A stretch of DNA of 63,556 nucleotides. Origin: Mogibacterium sp. Its GTDB lineage: Bacteria; Bacillota; Clostridia; Peptostreptococcales; Anaerovoracaceae. The notes under the pieces were generated by a model. That model was not told where the DNA came from, searched no databases, and worked only from the letters and a program-made list of their open reading frames with translations. Positions 44,128 to 54,351 of the stretch are shown one piece after another. Where the stretch lies: NCBI GenBank assembly GCA_017433975.1, contig JAFRGD010000026.1, positions 1 through 63,556 on the forward strand. The letters run 5' to 3'. Made by a program: the position numbers and the translations under genes. Numbering within the stretch: position 1 is the stretch's first letter; each line of letters opens with the position of its first letter.

Positions 44128-45024
44128 ATGGGTATTTTTAAGAAAAAGAGTACGTTTCAAAAGATTTCGCAGTCGATTACCGATCTGCTCGCGATTACCG
44201 TCAAGATCGACGACGAGTTTTACGAAAACCTCGAGGAGACGCTGATCATGGCCGATATCGGAATCGATACGACCGAAAAGATTCTCGTCGAGATGAAAAA
44301 GATCGCGGACCGGCGGAATCTTTACAACGAACAGAAGATCAAAGAAGCCATCGTCGAGGTCATCGCAAAGATCGTCGACAAGGGCGACCGGAACAAGCTT
44401 TGCCCGGATAACCCGTTGATCATCCTGATGATCGGAATCAACGGCGGCGGCAAGACGACGTCCATCGGCAAGCTCGCGAACCGCTGCAAGAACGACGGCA
44501 GGACGGTTCTGCTCGCGGCGGCGGATACGTTCCGCGCGGCGGCGGCCGAACAGCTGACCGAGTGGGGGAACCGCGTCGGCGTTCGGACGATTCGCCACGA
44601 GGAGGGAACCGATCCTTCGGCGGTCATTTACGACGCGATTCAATCCGCCAAGGCGAATAATATCGACGTCCTCATCTGTGACACCGCAGGCCGGCTTCAG
44701 AACAAGCGCAACCTCATGAAGGAACTGGAAAAGATGGACCGCGTCATCACCCGCGAGTACCCGGAGGCGAACCGCGAGACGCTGCTCGTCCTCGATGCGA
44801 CGACCGGCAAAAACGCGATCAGCCAGGCGGAGGAATTCAACGACATCGCCAACATCACCGGAATCATCCTGACCAAGTTGGACGGGACCGCCCGCGGCGG
44901 CATCGCCATCACCATCGCGGACCAGTTCGACATGCCGATCAAGTTCATCGGCATGGGCGAGGGGCTGGACGACCTGATTCCGTTCGATCCGATGGAATTT
45001 GCAGGAGGTATTTTTGATGAGTAA
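44128..45024 (+). CDS. ftsY: Signal recognition particle receptor FtsY
   Basis: 298 residues; only the NG GTPase core is present, without the acidic N-terminal A domain of E. coli, as usual in Bacillota. G1 is GINGGGKTTSIGKLA, followed by DTFRAAAAEQL, DTAGRLQNK and TKLDGTARGG. It docks SRP-ribosome complexes at the membrane. AGGAG lies before the ATG; the end overlaps der by 8 bases. Confidence 0.97.
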   Translation: MGIFKKKSTFQKISQSITDLLAITVKIDDEFYENLEETLIMADIGIDTTEKILVEMKKIADRRNLYNEQKIKEAIVEVIAKIVDKGDRNKLCPDNPLIILMIGINGGGKTTSIGKLANRCKNDGRTVLLAAADTFRAAAAEQLTEWGNRVGVRTIRHEEGTDPSAVIYDAIQSAKANNIDVLICDTAGRLQNKRNLMKELEKMDRVITREYPEANRETLLVLDATTGKNAISQAEEFNDIANITGIILTKLDGTARGGIAITIADQFDMPIKFIGMGEGLDDLIPFDPMEFAGGIFDE

Positions 45025-46348
45025 GCCAATTCTCGCTGTCGTCGGGAGGCCGAACGTCGGAAAGTCGACTTTTTTCAATAAGATCATCGGGGAGCGCAAG
45101 GCAATCGTCGAAGACATCCCGGGCGTGACGCGCGACCGGATCTACGCCGAGGCGGAGTGGAACGGCCGTGAGTTCGCGATCATTGACACGGGCGGCATCG
45201 AGGCAAACACGGACGACCCGATCCTCTCGCAGATGCGGGAGCAGGCGATTATCGCCATGGACATGGCGGACGTCATCCTTTTCATGGTCGACGGCAAAGA
45301 AGGCATCACCGCCGCGGACCAGGACGTCGCCGAGATCCTCCGCAGGACCGGCAAGGACGTGATCCTGGTCGTCAACAAGATCGATTATTACAAGAAAGAC
45401 TCCGACAAGGTCTATGATTTTTACGAGCTCGGGCTCGGGGAGCCGATTCCGATCAGTTCGGTCAATATGCTGAACATCGGCGACCTGCTCGACAAGATCG
45501 TCGCGGGCTTCCCGGACGAGGAGTACTTTGACGACGTCGATGATTCCATTAAGCTTGCGATCATCGGCAAGCCGAACGTCGGCAAGTCTTCGCTGGTCAA
45601 CGCGCTGACGAACGAAAACCGCGTCATCGTTTCGCCGATCGCGGGGACGACGCGCGATACGATCGACACGCCGTTCACTTTTGAGGGCGTAGACTATACG
45701 CTCATCGACACCGCGGGCCTCCGCCGGCGGAGCAAGGTGAACGACAAGATCGAGCAGTACAGCGTCATCCGGGCGGTCGCGGCCATCGAGCGGTGCGACG
45801 TCTGCGTCCTGATGATGGACGCCGTCGAGGGGCTGACCGAACAGGATAAGAAAATAGCCGGCATCGCGCACGAAGCCGGCAAGGGCCTCATGATCGTCGT
45901 GAACAAGTGGGATCTGATCACCAAAGAGACCAACACCATGCGTGACTACGAGCGCAAGATCCGGGCGGAACTCCTCTTCGCGTCGTACGCGCCGGTGCTC
46001 TTCACCAGCGTCATCGACGGAAAGCGCATCTACGACATCCTTCGCAAGGCTGCCAAGATCCAGGAGGTCCGGTCGCGCAGAATCACGACGGGCAAGCTGA
46101 ACAGCCTCATCGAGGACGCCGTCATGATGCGCCAGCCGCCGTCGGACAAGGGCAAGCGCCTCAAGATTTACTACGGTTCGCAGATCGGGACGTGCCCGCC
46201 GCTCTTCTCGTTCAACATCAATTCGAGGGAGTTAATGCACTTCTCTTACTCGAGATACCTCGAGAACAAGCTGCGTGAGGCGTACGATTTTGAGGGGACG
46301 AGCATCAAGTTCGTCTTTAAGGAAAAAAGAGGAGATGGAGAAAAATGA
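45017..46348 (+). CDS. der: Ribosome-assembly GTPase Der (EngA)
   Basis: 443 residues from the ATG at 45017, five bases after AGGAGGT. Two tandem GTPase domains are seen (GRPNVGKS near residue 10, and GKPNVGKS near residue 185) plus a C-terminal KH-like domain ending KFVFKEKRGDGEK. Der is needed for 50S maturation. ATGA overlap with plsY. Confidence 0.97.
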   Translation: MSKPILAVVGRPNVGKSTFFNKIIGERKAIVEDIPGVTRDRIYAEAEWNGREFAIIDTGGIEANTDDPILSQMREQAIIAMDMADVILFMVDGKEGITAADQDVAEILRRTGKDVILVVNKIDYYKKDSDKVYDFYELGLGEPIPISSVNMLNIGDLLDKIVAGFPDEEYFDDVDDSIKLAIIGKPNVGKSSLVNALTNENRVIVSPIAGTTRDTIDTPFTFEGVDYTLIDTAGLRRRSKVNDKIEQYSVIRAVAAIERCDVCVLMMDAVEGLTEQDKKIAGIAHEAGKGLMIVVNKWDLITKETNTMRDYERKIRAELLFASYAPVLFTSVIDGKRIYDILRKAAKIQEVRSRRITTGKLNSLIEDAVMMRQPPSDKGKRLKIYYGSQIGTCPPLFSFNINSRELMHFSYSRYLENKLREAYDFEGTSIKFVFKEKRGDGEK

Positions 46349-46959
46349 GTGTGAAATTCGTTTTGTTCCTTATCATCGCGTATTTCCTCGGTAACATCTC
46401 GCCGTCGACCATCCTCGGCAAGATGCAGGGCGTCGACATCAAGAAAGAAGGCAGCGGAAACGCCGGGACGACCAACGCAATGCGTGTGCTCGGCGTCAAA
46501 GCCGGCGTGATCACGCTGGTCGTGGACGTCCTTAAGGGCTTCCTCGCGGTCTGGCTCGGGATGCACTGCGTCAGCATGGCCTGCGGCGAACTCTGCATGA
46601 TCTTCGTGCTGCTCGGACACGTGTATCCGGTTCTGCTGAAGTTCCAGGGCGGGAAAGGCGTCGCGGCGGCTTTCGGCGCGATCCTCGCGGTCAACTGGCC
46701 GAGCGCCCTCGGCGTACTGCTCGTCGCGGTCGCCGGCGCGGCGATCACGCGCAAGATGTCTGTCGGGTCGCTCGCGGCGGCGATTTCGTTCCCGTTCTTC
46801 GTGTACTGGTTCTATCCAGTCGAGGGGCTGAGCCGGTTCCTGCCGATTTCGGTCGTCATGGCGCTGCTGATCGTCTTCACGCACCGCAAGAACATCGACC
46901 GGCTGATCCGCGGAGAGGAGAACAACATCTCATTCGGCAAGAAGAAAGATAAGAAATGA
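46345..46959 (+). CDS. plsY: Glycerol-3-phosphate acyltransferase PlsY
   Basis: 204 residues, with about five membrane helices. It transfers acyl groups from acyl-phosphate, made by PlsX, to glycerol-3-phosphate. The three family motifs are visible: GSGNAGTTNAMRVLG, GHVYPVLLKFQGGKGVA and the HRKNIDRLIRGEE end. It overlaps der and miaB by four bases at each side. Confidence 0.97.
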   Translation: MSVKFVLFLIIAYFLGNISPSTILGKMQGVDIKKEGSGNAGTTNAMRVLGVKAGVITLVVDVLKGFLAVWLGMHCVSMACGELCMIFVLLGHVYPVLLKFQGGKGVAAAFGAILAVNWPSALGVLLVAVAGAAITRKMSVGSLAAAISFPFFVYWFYPVEGLSRFLPISVVMALLIVFTHRKNIDRLIRGEENNISFGKKKDKK

Positions 46960-48266
46960 AAACCTATCACATCATCACATACGGCTGCCAAATGAATGAA
47001 CACGACTCGGAAAACATCGCCGGCATCCTCGAGGCGATGGACTACGAGTACTGCGACGATCCGTTTAAAGCGGACGTCGTCGTCATGAACACCTGCAGTG
47101 TCCGTGAGCACGCGGACAAGCGGTTTTTTGGCATGCTCGGCCAGTTTAAGGTCCGGAAAAAGGAACCGGGCGACTTCATCATGTGCGTCTGCGGCTGCAT
47201 GCCGCAGCAGCCGGTCATCCAGGAAAAGATCCGCAAACAGTTCAGTTGGGTCGACATTGTGTTCGGCACGCAGACCATCGGCGACTTCGCACGTCTCCTG
47301 AACGACCGTGTCCGCACCGGCCGCCATCAGTTCTCGATCATGGCCAATAACCCGGCGCTCCCGGAAGAGGGGAACGGTAAGCGCCTGCATGAATACAAAG
47401 CGCTCGTCAATATTACTTACGGATGCAATAACTTCTGCACATACTGTATCGTCCCGTACACCCGCGGCCGGGAGAAGTCCCGCTCCATGGAAGACATCGT
47501 CACCGAAATCCGCGGCCTCGCGGCCGACGGCGTCAAGGAAGTCATGCTGCTCGGGCAGAACGTGAACTCCTTCCGTGACGCGAACGGGAACGGCTTTCCG
47601 ACCCTCATCCGCGCGGTGAACGGCATCGACGGCATCGAACGGATCCGCTTCATGACGTCACACCCGAAGGACCTTTCGGAGGAACTGATCGCGTGCTTCC
47701 GCGACTGTGAACACCTGTGCAAGCACATCCACCTGCCGGTCCAGGCGGGGAGCGACCGCGTCCTCAAGCGAATGAACCGCCACTACGACCGGGCCAGGTA
47801 TCTGGACGTCGTCCGCAGGCTGCGCGAGGCCTGCCCGGAGATCGCGATCTCGACCGACATCATCGTCGGCTTCCCGGGAGAAACCGAAGAAGACTTCGAA
47901 GACACGCTTTCGCTCGTCCGCGAAGTCCGTTACGACTCCGCGTTCACGTTCATCTACAGCCCGCGGGAGGGGACGCCGGCCGCGTCCTTCGAGGACCAGA
48001 TTCCGGAAGACGTCAAACACGCGCGGTTTGAGCGGCTCGTCGACGCGGTCAATGAGATCAGCCTCGAGAAGAACGCGTTGTATCAAGGGAAGGTCTGTGA
48101 CGTGCTCGTCGAAGGACGGAGCAAAAAAGACGACGCGACCTATTCCGGCAGGACCGACACCTTTAAACTCGTGAACTTCCGCGCCGGCTGCGACGTCGTC
48201 GGCGAGACCGTTGCGGTCCGCATCACGGACAGCAAGACGTTCAGCCTGGAGGGAGAGCTCGCATGA
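46956..48266 (+). CDS. miaB: tRNA-2-methylthio-N6-dimethylallyladenosine synthase MiaB
   Basis: 436 residues. An N-terminal UPF0004 domain with three Cys (TYGCQMNEHDS, NTCSVRE, CGCMPQQ), the radical SAM motif CNNFCTYC and a C-terminal TRAM domain. It adds methylthio to i6A37 in tRNAs reading UNN codons. All six cluster Cys are present. It overlaps both neighbours by four bases. Confidence 0.97.
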   Translation: MKTYHIITYGCQMNEHDSENIAGILEAMDYEYCDDPFKADVVVMNTCSVREHADKRFFGMLGQFKVRKKEPGDFIMCVCGCMPQQPVIQEKIRKQFSWVDIVFGTQTIGDFARLLNDRVRTGRHQFSIMANNPALPEEGNGKRLHEYKALVNITYGCNNFCTYCIVPYTRGREKSRSMEDIVTEIRGLAADGVKEVMLLGQNVNSFRDANGNGFPTLIRAVNGIDGIERIRFMTSHPKDLSEELIACFRDCEHLCKHIHLPVQAGSDRVLKRMNRHYDRARYLDVVRRLREACPEIAISTDIIVGFPGETEEDFEDTLSLVREVRYDSAFTFIYSPREGTPAASFEDQIPEDVKHARFERLVDAVNEISLEKNALYQGKVCDVLVEGRSKKDDATYSGRTDTFKLVNFRAGCDVVGETVAVRITDSKTFSLEGELA

Positions 48267-49006
48267 AACAAAAGCTCATCAATTTCTTCCGCTCCGGGAC
48301 CGGAATCCTGCTGCTGATCCTGATCATCAACGGCATCCTCAACGGGCGGTACAGCAACCCTAAAGAGTTCATTTACAATACTCTGATCATTCTGCCGGGC
48401 ATTATCATCGGCCTGTCGTTTCACGAATTCGGGCACGCCTTCGCTTCATACAAACTGGGCGACCCGACACCAAAGTATCAGGGACGCGTTACGATCAATC
48501 CCGCGGCGCACGTCGATCCGACCGGACTGATCGCGCTCATTTTCTGCGGCTTCGGCTGGGGCCGGCCGGTGCAGATCGACCCGCGGTACTATAAACACCC
48601 GCGGCGCGACGAGCTGATCGTTTCGCTCGCCGGTGTGACGATGAACCTGTTGCTCGCTGTGCTGTTTTCGGTCATCATCCGCATCCTGATCAACACGACG
48701 GGTCTTTACGGCGCGTATGTGCGCGACGAGACGGTGGGGACGGTCGTGATGGAGATTCTTCTATACGTCGTGCAGATCAATCTGGTCCTGATGGTTTTCA
48801 ACCTGATTCCGGTGCCGCCGCTCGACGGCTTCGGCGTCGTGACGCAGATCTTCAACCTCCGGAACAAGCCAATCTATTACAAAGTTTATCAGTACGGAAT
48901 GCCGGTATTGATGGTTCTGCTCATCACAGGCGCGGTCAGCAGCATCCTTTCCCCACTGGTCAGCGGGATGTTCCGGCTGCTCATAAAGTACATCATGTTT
49001 GCATAA
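48263..49006 (+). CDS. M50 family site-2-type membrane metalloprotease
   Basis: 247 residues with about six hydrophobic helices. The zinc motif is HEFGH in GLSFHEFGHAFASYKLGD and the third ligand motif is NLIPVPPLDGF. It belongs to the short M50B group (YwhC/Rip3-like) without a PDZ domain, distinct from RseP. The substrate is unknown. As the rseP gene at 27833 is interrupted, this may be the main intact site-2 protease in the window. Confidence 0.88.
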   Translation: MKQKLINFFRSGTGILLLILIINGILNGRYSNPKEFIYNTLIILPGIIIGLSFHEFGHAFASYKLGDPTPKYQGRVTINPAAHVDPTGLIALIFCGFGWGRPVQIDPRYYKHPRRDELIVSLAGVTMNLLLAVLFSVIIRILINTTGLYGAYVRDETVGTVVMEILLYVVQINLVLMVFNLIPVPPLDGFGVVTQIFNLRNKPIYYKVYQYGMPVLMVLLITGAVSSILSPLVSGMFRLLIKYIMFA

Positions 49007-49031
49007 CTTCACACAATCTTCACATATATTG

Positions 49032-49058
49032 TTAGCACTCTACACAGTTGAGTGCTAA
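49032..49058 (+). promoter_or_regulatory. CIRCE operator (HrcA-binding site) upstream of clpB
   Basis: TTAGCACTC, nine bases, GAGTGCTAA: a perfect match to the CIRCE consensus, 33 bases before the clpB start. HrcA, encoded elsewhere, should repress clpB except under heat or misfolding stress. Confidence 0.95.
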
Positions 49059-49091
49059 TTTTATTATAGAAATTATTGTGAGGTGAACCCT

Positions 49092-51614
49092 ATGAATCTT
49101 GAGAAATATACACAAAAGCTGCAGAACGCGGTGCTTGACGCGCAAAATACGGCGCTGTCCTACGGACATCAGGTGATCGACGTCGACCACCTGCATTACG
49201 CGATCCTGGCGGACGGTGACGGCCTGATCCCGAAACTGCTGGAGGCGATGAACGTCAACACGCGCGCTCTTAAGTCTGATTTACAGAATAAACTGGAGCG
49301 GGTGCCGCGCGTTTCGGGCGGCTCCCAGCCGTACCTCTCGGGCCGGCTGAACAAAGTTATGATGGACGCGGAGGACTTCGCGCGCAAGATGGGCGACGAC
49401 TACGTCAGCGTCGAACACGCGTATCTCGCGATTATCAATGAGAACAACAATGAAACTAAGGCGCTTCTGGGCAAGTACGGAATCGACCGCGACAACTTCC
49501 TCAAGGCCCTGACCATGGTGCGCGGCAACCAGCGAGTGACCAACCAGAACCCGGAGGACACTTATGATGCGCTCAACAAATACGGTACCGACCTCGTCGA
49601 ACGGGCCAGGACCGGCAAACTCGACCCGGTCATCGGCCGCGACAAGGAGATCCGTCGGACGATCGAGATTCTGTCCAGACGTACAAAAAACAATCCGGTC
49701 CTGATCGGTGAGCCGGGCGTCGGCAAGACCGCGGTCGTTGAGGGCCTCGCGCAGCGGATCGTCAACGGCGACGTGCCGGAGGGCCTTAAGGACAAGACCA
49801 TCTTCTCTCTCGACATGGGTGCGCTCATCGCGGGAGCAAAATACCGAGGCGAATTCGAAGAGCGGCTCAAGGCGGTCCTGAACGAGATCGACAAGTCGGA
49901 AGGCCGAATCATCCTCTTTATCGACGAGCTGCATAACATCGTGGGCGCGGGACGGACCGAGGGGTCCATGGACGCGGGCAACCTGCTCAAGCCAAAACTC
50001 GCGCGGGGCGAGCTCCACTGCAGCGGTGCGACCACGCTCGACGAATATCGTCAATACATCGACAAGGACGCGGCGCTCGAGCGGCGGTTCCAGAAGGTCA
50101 TGATCGATGAGCCGTCCGTCGAGGACACGATTTCGATCCTCCGTGGCCTTAAGGAGAAGTTTGAGATCCACCACGGCGTCCGGATCACGGACGGAGCGCT
50201 GATCGCGTGTGCGACGCTTTCCAACCGGTACATCAGCGACCGGTTCCTGCCGGATAAGGCAATCGACCTGATGGACGAGGCGGCGGCGCGGATCCGTACG
50301 GAGATCGACAGCATGCCGGCCGAACTCGATACCATTTCGCGCAAGATCATGCAGCTCGAGATAGAACGGCAGGCGCTTTCCAAAGAAGAGGACAAGGCCA
50401 GCCAGGCGCGGCTCGAGGCGATCCAGACCGAACTCGCGGACCTCAAGGCGGAGAACGACGCTTTGACGGCCCAGTGGGAGAACGAAAAGAACAGTATCAA
50501 GGACCTCAAGGAAAAGCAGCAGGAGCTCGACGACCTCCGTCACGAGATCGAGCGGGCCGAGCGGAGCTACGACCTGGAGAAACTTGCGGAATTGAAATAT
50601 GGTAAGCTTCCGGCGCTCGAGAAGGAGATCGCCGCTATGAAGGCGCGCGCCGCCGACATCGACGCGCACAAGCTTTTGCGGGAGCAGGTGAGTGAGGAGG
50701 ACATCCAGGAGGTCATATCTGACTGGACCGGCATCCCAGTCGACAAACTCGCCGAGACCGAGCGGGAGAAGCTCCTGCACCTGCCGGACATCCTGCATAA
50801 GCGGGTCGTCGGCCAGGACGAGGCGGTGGACGCGGTCTCCGAGGCGATCCTGCGCGCGCGGGCCGGCCTCAAGAACGAGAACCGACCGATCGGATCGTTC
50901 ATCTTCCTCGGACCGACCGGCGTCGGCAAGACCGAACTCGCCAAGACGCTCTGCGAAGCGCTCTTTGACACCGAGAAGAACCTCATCCGGATCGACATGT
51001 CGGAATACATGGAGAAGCACTCCGTATCGCGTCTGGTCGGAGCGCCTCCGGGATACGTCGGCTACGATGAAGGCGGCCAGCTCACCGAGGCGGTCCGCCG
51101 CAAGCCGTACAGCGTCATCCTCTTTGACGAGATCGAAAAGGCGCACCCGGACGTGTTCAACATCCTCCTGCAACTCCTCGACGACGGCCGCCTGACGGAC
51201 AACCAGGGGCGGACGGTCGACTTCAAGAACACGGTCGTCATCATGACGTCCAACCTGCCGCAGGAGAACCTCCGGACGTTCTTCCGACCGGAGTTCCTGA
51301 ACCGGATCGACGACATCATCATCTTTAAGTCGCTCACGCTCGAGCAGATCGAAAAGATCGTCCTGCTGACGATCGACGCGCTCCGTGCCCGGCTGGATGA
51401 GCGCGACATCAAGGTCGAGATCGACGACTATGCGGTCCGGCTGATCGCTGAGGAGTCCTACGACGCGGCGTACGGTGCCCGCCCGGTCAAGCGGTACGTC
51501 CAGAAGCACATAGAGAACGAGATCGCAAAGATGGTCATCGACGGACGCGTCATGCAGGGCAGCACGGTCGTCATCGGCTCGGCGGACGGCAGACTGTCGT
51601 ATTCCGTGAAGTAA
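49092..51614 (+). CDS. clpB: Disaggregase chaperone ClpB
   Basis: 840 residues; the ATG at 49092 is five bases after GAGGTGA, while an in-frame GTG at 49083 lies in that site. N-domain, AAA+ domain 1 (Walker A GEPGVGKT), a middle coiled coil (about 400-520) and AAA+ domain 2 ([14 protein letters not shown]) followed by [12 protein letters not shown]. With DnaK it rescues aggregated protein. The stretch after VVIMTSN is shortened: it runs [17 protein letters not shown], missing roughly 20-25 residues present before FRPEF in most ClpBs. The middle domain is present, so this is ClpB and not ClpC. Confidence 0.96.
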   Translation: MNLEKYTQKLQNAVLDAQNTALSYGHQVIDVDHLHYAILADGDGLIPKLLEAMNVNTRALKSDLQNKLERVPRVSGGSQPYLSGRLNKVMMDAEDFARKMGDDYVSVEHAYLAIINENNNETKALLGKYGIDRDNFLKALTMVRGNQRVTNQNPEDTYDALNKYGTDLVERARTGKLDPVIGRDKEIRRTIEILSRRTKNNPVLIGEPGVGKTAVVEGLAQRIVNGDVPEGLKDKTIFSLDMGALIAGAKYRGEFEERLKAVLNEIDKSEGRIILFIDELHNIVGAGRTEGSMDAGNLLKPKLARGELHCSGATTLDEYRQYIDKDAALERRFQKVMIDEPSVEDTISILRGLKEKFEIHHGVRITDGALIACATLSNRYISDRFLPDKAIDLMDEAAARIRTEIDSMPAELDTISRKIMQLEIERQALSKEEDKASQARLEAIQTELADLKAENDALTAQWENEKNSIKDLKEKQQELDDLRHEIERAERSYDLEKLAELKYGKLPALEKEIAAMKARAADIDAHKLLREQVSEEDIQEVISDWTGIPVDKLAETEREKLLHLPDILHKRVVGQDEAVDAVSEAILRARAGLKNENRPIGSFIFLGPTGVGKTELAKTLCEALFDTEKNLIRIDMSEYMEKHSVSRLVGAPPGYVGYDEGGQLTEAVRRKPYSVILFDEIEKAHPDVFNILLQLLDDGRLTDNQGRTVDFKNTVVIMTSNLPQENLRTFFRPEFLNRIDDIIIFKSLTLEQIEKIVLLTIDALRARLDERDIKVEIDDYAVRLIAEESYDAAYGARPVKRYVQKHIENEIAKMVIDGRVMQGSTVVIGSADGRLSYSVK

Positions 51615-51653
51615 ATCGCGTTCTAAAGCAGCATTTTGAATTATATGATCAAG

Positions 51654-51692
51654 AGCCGCTATCCCCGAAAAGCTCCGGGTGGCGGCCCTTTT
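51654..51692 (+). terminator. Terminator after clpB
   Basis: Two-part stem GCCGC/GCGGC and CCCG/CGGG, followed by CCTTTTGATTTT. Confidence 0.7.
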
Positions 51693-51726
51693 GATTTTAG
51701 AGTATAATTCGTTTAGAGGTACTGTC

Positions 51727-52896
51727 ATGATTCATTTACTGCTCGTTATCATCTATTTATCATTCATCAGCCTTGGGCTTCCGGATTCGCTCCTTGGGGC
51801 GGCCTGGCCGTCCATCTATCCGGAGCTGCCTGTTCCGGTGTCCTATGCAGGCATCATTTCAATGATCATCGCGCTCGGGACCGTGATCTCGAGCCTCCAG
51901 AGCGACCGACTCACCCGGCGGCTCGGGACGGGCAAGGTCACAGCGATCAGCGTCGCGATGACAGCGGTTGCGCTTTTTGGCTTCTCGATGACGCGGTCGT
52001 TTCCGGGCTTTTGCCTCTGGGCGATCCCATACGGCCTCGGCGCCGGGAGCGTCGACGCGTCTCTCAACAATTATGTCGCGTTACATTACAAGAGCCGCCA
52101 CATGAGCTGGCTCCACTGCATGTGGGGAGTCGGCGCGGCGGCCGGTCCGTACGTGATGGGCTATGTCCTGACCCGCGGCATGGGGTGGCCGGCGGGTTAC
52201 CGTGTCATCGGCATCGCGCAATGCGTCCTGACCGCGATTCTGTTCCTCAGCCTGCCGCTCTGGAAGACGCGGCCCGATCCTGTTCATGTGGAGGATGGAA
52301 AAGGGCAGGGGAAGGCGCTTACGCTGCGCGAGATCGTCGCGATACCGGGCGCCAAGGCGGTCATGCTCTGCTTCTTTTGCTACTGTGCGGTGGAGCAGAC
52401 GACCGGCCTCTGGGCGAGCAGCTATCTGACTTTATATAAAGGGATCCCGGCGGAGCGGGCGGCCGGCTTTGCGAGCATGTTCTTCATCGGAATCACGGTC
52501 GGGCGAGCAATCTCCGGCTTCGTCACGATGAAACTGAACGATACGCAGATGGTCCGGCTCGGGCAGGGGATCATAGCAGCCGGCATCCTCGCCATGCTGC
52601 TTCCGCTCGGGGAGACGGCGGGCCTGGCGGGTCTCATCATCATCGGCCTCGGCTGCGCCCCAATCTATCCGTGCATCATTCATTCGACGCCGGCGCATTT
52701 TGGGGCGGACCGCTCGCAGGCGATCATCGGTGTTCAGATGGCAAGCGCCTATATTGGTACATGCGTCATGCCGCCGGTGTTCGGGCTGATCGCGCAGCAT
52801 CTATCCGCAGGGCTCCTGCCGGTTTACCTCCTGCTGATCCTGGTGCTTATGATTCTCATGCACGAGCGGCTGAACCGGATCACAAAGATAAATTGA
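51727..52896 (+). CDS. MFS transporter
   Basis: 389 residues from the ATG at 51727 after AGAGGT; about 12 membrane helices. Between helices 2 and 3 SDRLTRRLGTGK resembles the MFS loop motif. The pattern GLPDSLLGAAWPSIYPE and LWASSYL resembles the FucP/YfkF-like group of sugar or unknown-substrate carriers. No metabolic gene is nearby. A substrate cannot be assigned. Confidence 0.82.
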   Translation: MIHLLLVIIYLSFISLGLPDSLLGAAWPSIYPELPVPVSYAGIISMIIALGTVISSLQSDRLTRRLGTGKVTAISVAMTAVALFGFSMTRSFPGFCLWAIPYGLGAGSVDASLNNYVALHYKSRHMSWLHCMWGVGAAAGPYVMGYVLTRGMGWPAGYRVIGIAQCVLTAILFLSLPLWKTRPDPVHVEDGKGQGKALTLREIVAIPGAKAVMLCFFCYCAVEQTTGLWASSYLTLYKGIPAERAAGFASMFFIGITVGRAISGFVTMKLNDTQMVRLGQGIIAAGILAMLLPLGETAGLAGLIIIGLGCAPIYPCIIHSTPAHFGADRSQAIIGVQMASAYIGTCVMPPVFGLIAQHLSAGLLPVYLLLILVLMILMHERLNRITKIN

Positions 52897-52921
52897 TATT
52901 TCCCGCAAGATGGAGTACAAT
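52893..52921 (+). promoter_or_regulatory. murT operon promoter
   Basis: TTGATA (52893-52898), 17 bases, TACAAT (52916-52921); the -35 overlaps the transporter stop codon. Confidence 0.65.
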
Positions 52922-52965
52922 ATTCCTCGTGGAAAGACACTTCACAGGGAATTCAGAGGACTCGA

Positions 52966-54351
52966 ATGATACGTTTTTACCTTGCTTTGTGGCTCGCAAA
53001 GCTCTCCATACCGGCACTCAAACTGACCGGCCATAACGCGACGGACTTCCCGGGATCGCTGGCGCTCAAGATCTGCCCGGACTTTTTGAAGTATGTCAGG
53101 AAACCGCAGCGGATCATCGGCGTAACCGGTACGAACGGCAAGACGACGACCGCCAACCTCACCATCGACATGTTACGGCGCCTCGGCGTCGAGACGCTCA
53201 ACAACAGCCGCGGCTCCAACATCAACAGCGGCATCGCGACGGCGCTGATCAACGGCGTGACCCTCGGGAACCGCGAGAAATTCGATACCGCTGTGCTCGA
53301 GATCGATGAACGGTCCGCTGCACGCGTCTTCCCGTACGTCCAGCCGGACTTCATGATCGTAACCAATCTTTCCCGCGACTCCATCATGCGGAACGCACAC
53401 CCGGAGTACATCAAATGGCTGCTCGGCCGCTACATCCCGGCAAAGACCACGATGATCCTCAACGCGGACGACCTGATTTCCTCCAGCGTCGCGCCGGACA
53501 ACCCGCGCGTGTATTTCGGTCTCGAGCGGATGGATACCGACGTGACGGAGTGCCGCAACCTGATCGACGACCTCCGCATCTGCCCGGTCTGCCACCACAA
53601 ACTCGAATACGTGTACCGTAGATACAGTAACATCGGGCGGGCGCACTGCACCAACTGCGACTTCCGCTCGCCGGATTACGACTTCAGCGCGGCGGACATC
53701 CGGATGGACGAGATGAAGTTCACGCTTCATACGCCGGACGGCGCCTACGAGCTCCCGCTCATCAGCGACCGGATCGTCAACCTCTACAACGAAGTCGCGA
53801 TGACGACCCTGATGACGCGGCTCGGCTTCACCGTGGACCAGGTGAAGGCTGAACTCTCGAACATCCAGGTCATCAAGACCCGCTTCAACTACGAACAGGT
53901 CGGGGACATGCGCGTCTACAATGTGCTCGGCAAGGGCCTGAACGCGTACGCGGAGTCCCGCGTTTACGAGACCATCGTCGACCAGCCGGGCGACAAGGAA
54001 CTCATCATGTACATCAACGACCTCGGCCTCGCGGCCCACTGGTCGGAGAACATCAGCTGGATCTACGACACGGACTTCGAAACGCTCTGCGATGACAAGA
54101 TCAAAAAGGTCGTCTTCTTCCAGGACCGCGGTCTGGATTACAAGATGCGGTTGCTGCTCGCGGGCTTTCCGGAGGACCGGATCGTTCACGTAATGGACGC
54201 GGACGAGGCCATCCGGGCGGTCGATATCGTGCCGGGCATGAATTATTACGTAATCTACGGTGCGGATCCGGGGTCGTTTAAACTCGGGAACGCGCAGGCA
54301 AAAAAACTCGCGGACCGGCTCCGCAAGGCGGCAGAGGGGGTGACGGCATGA
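52966..54351 (+). CDS. murT: MurT-like Mur ligase (lipid II amidation subunit homolog)
   Basis: 461 residues. The Mur ligase central domain has the P-loop GTNGKTT (Lys59) and an inserted Cys4 zinc ribbon (CPVCHHK and HCTNC), a MurT hallmark, followed by the DUF1727 domain. MurT with GatD normally converts the D-Glu of lipid II to D-isoGln using glutamine. In the C-terminal domain the stretch that usually reads about ADGxDxSWIWD, including an Asp reported to complete the glutaminase triad, is here LAAHWSENISWIYD without those acidic residues. ATP-binding features look normal. It overlaps gatD by four bases. Confidence 0.9.
   Translation: MIRFYLALWLAKLSIPALKLTGHNATDFPGSLALKICPDFLKYVRKPQRIIGVTGTNGKTTTANLTIDMLRRLGVETLNNSRGSNINSGIATALINGVTLGNREKFDTAVLEIDERSAARVFPYVQPDFMIVTNLSRDSIMRNAHPEYIKWLLGRYIPAKTTMILNADDLISSSVAPDNPRVYFGLERMDTDVTECRNLIDDLRICPVCHHKLEYVYRRYSNIGRAHCTNCDFRSPDYDFSAADIRMDEMKFTLHTPDGAYELPLISDRIVNLYNEVAMTTLMTRLGFTVDQVKAELSNIQVIKTRFNYEQVGDMRVYNVLGKGLNAYAESRVYETIVDQPGDKELIMYINDLGLAAHWSENISWIYDTDFETLCDDKIKKVVFFQDRGLDYKMRLLLAGFPEDRIVHVMDADEAIRAVDIVPGMNYYVIYGADPGSFKLGNAQAKKLADRLRKAAEGVTA

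Noticed and set aside
49281..51728. 815-codon open frame antisense to clpB
   Set aside because: Shadow of clpB; composition is Arg/Asp/Val-rich with no recognisable domain.
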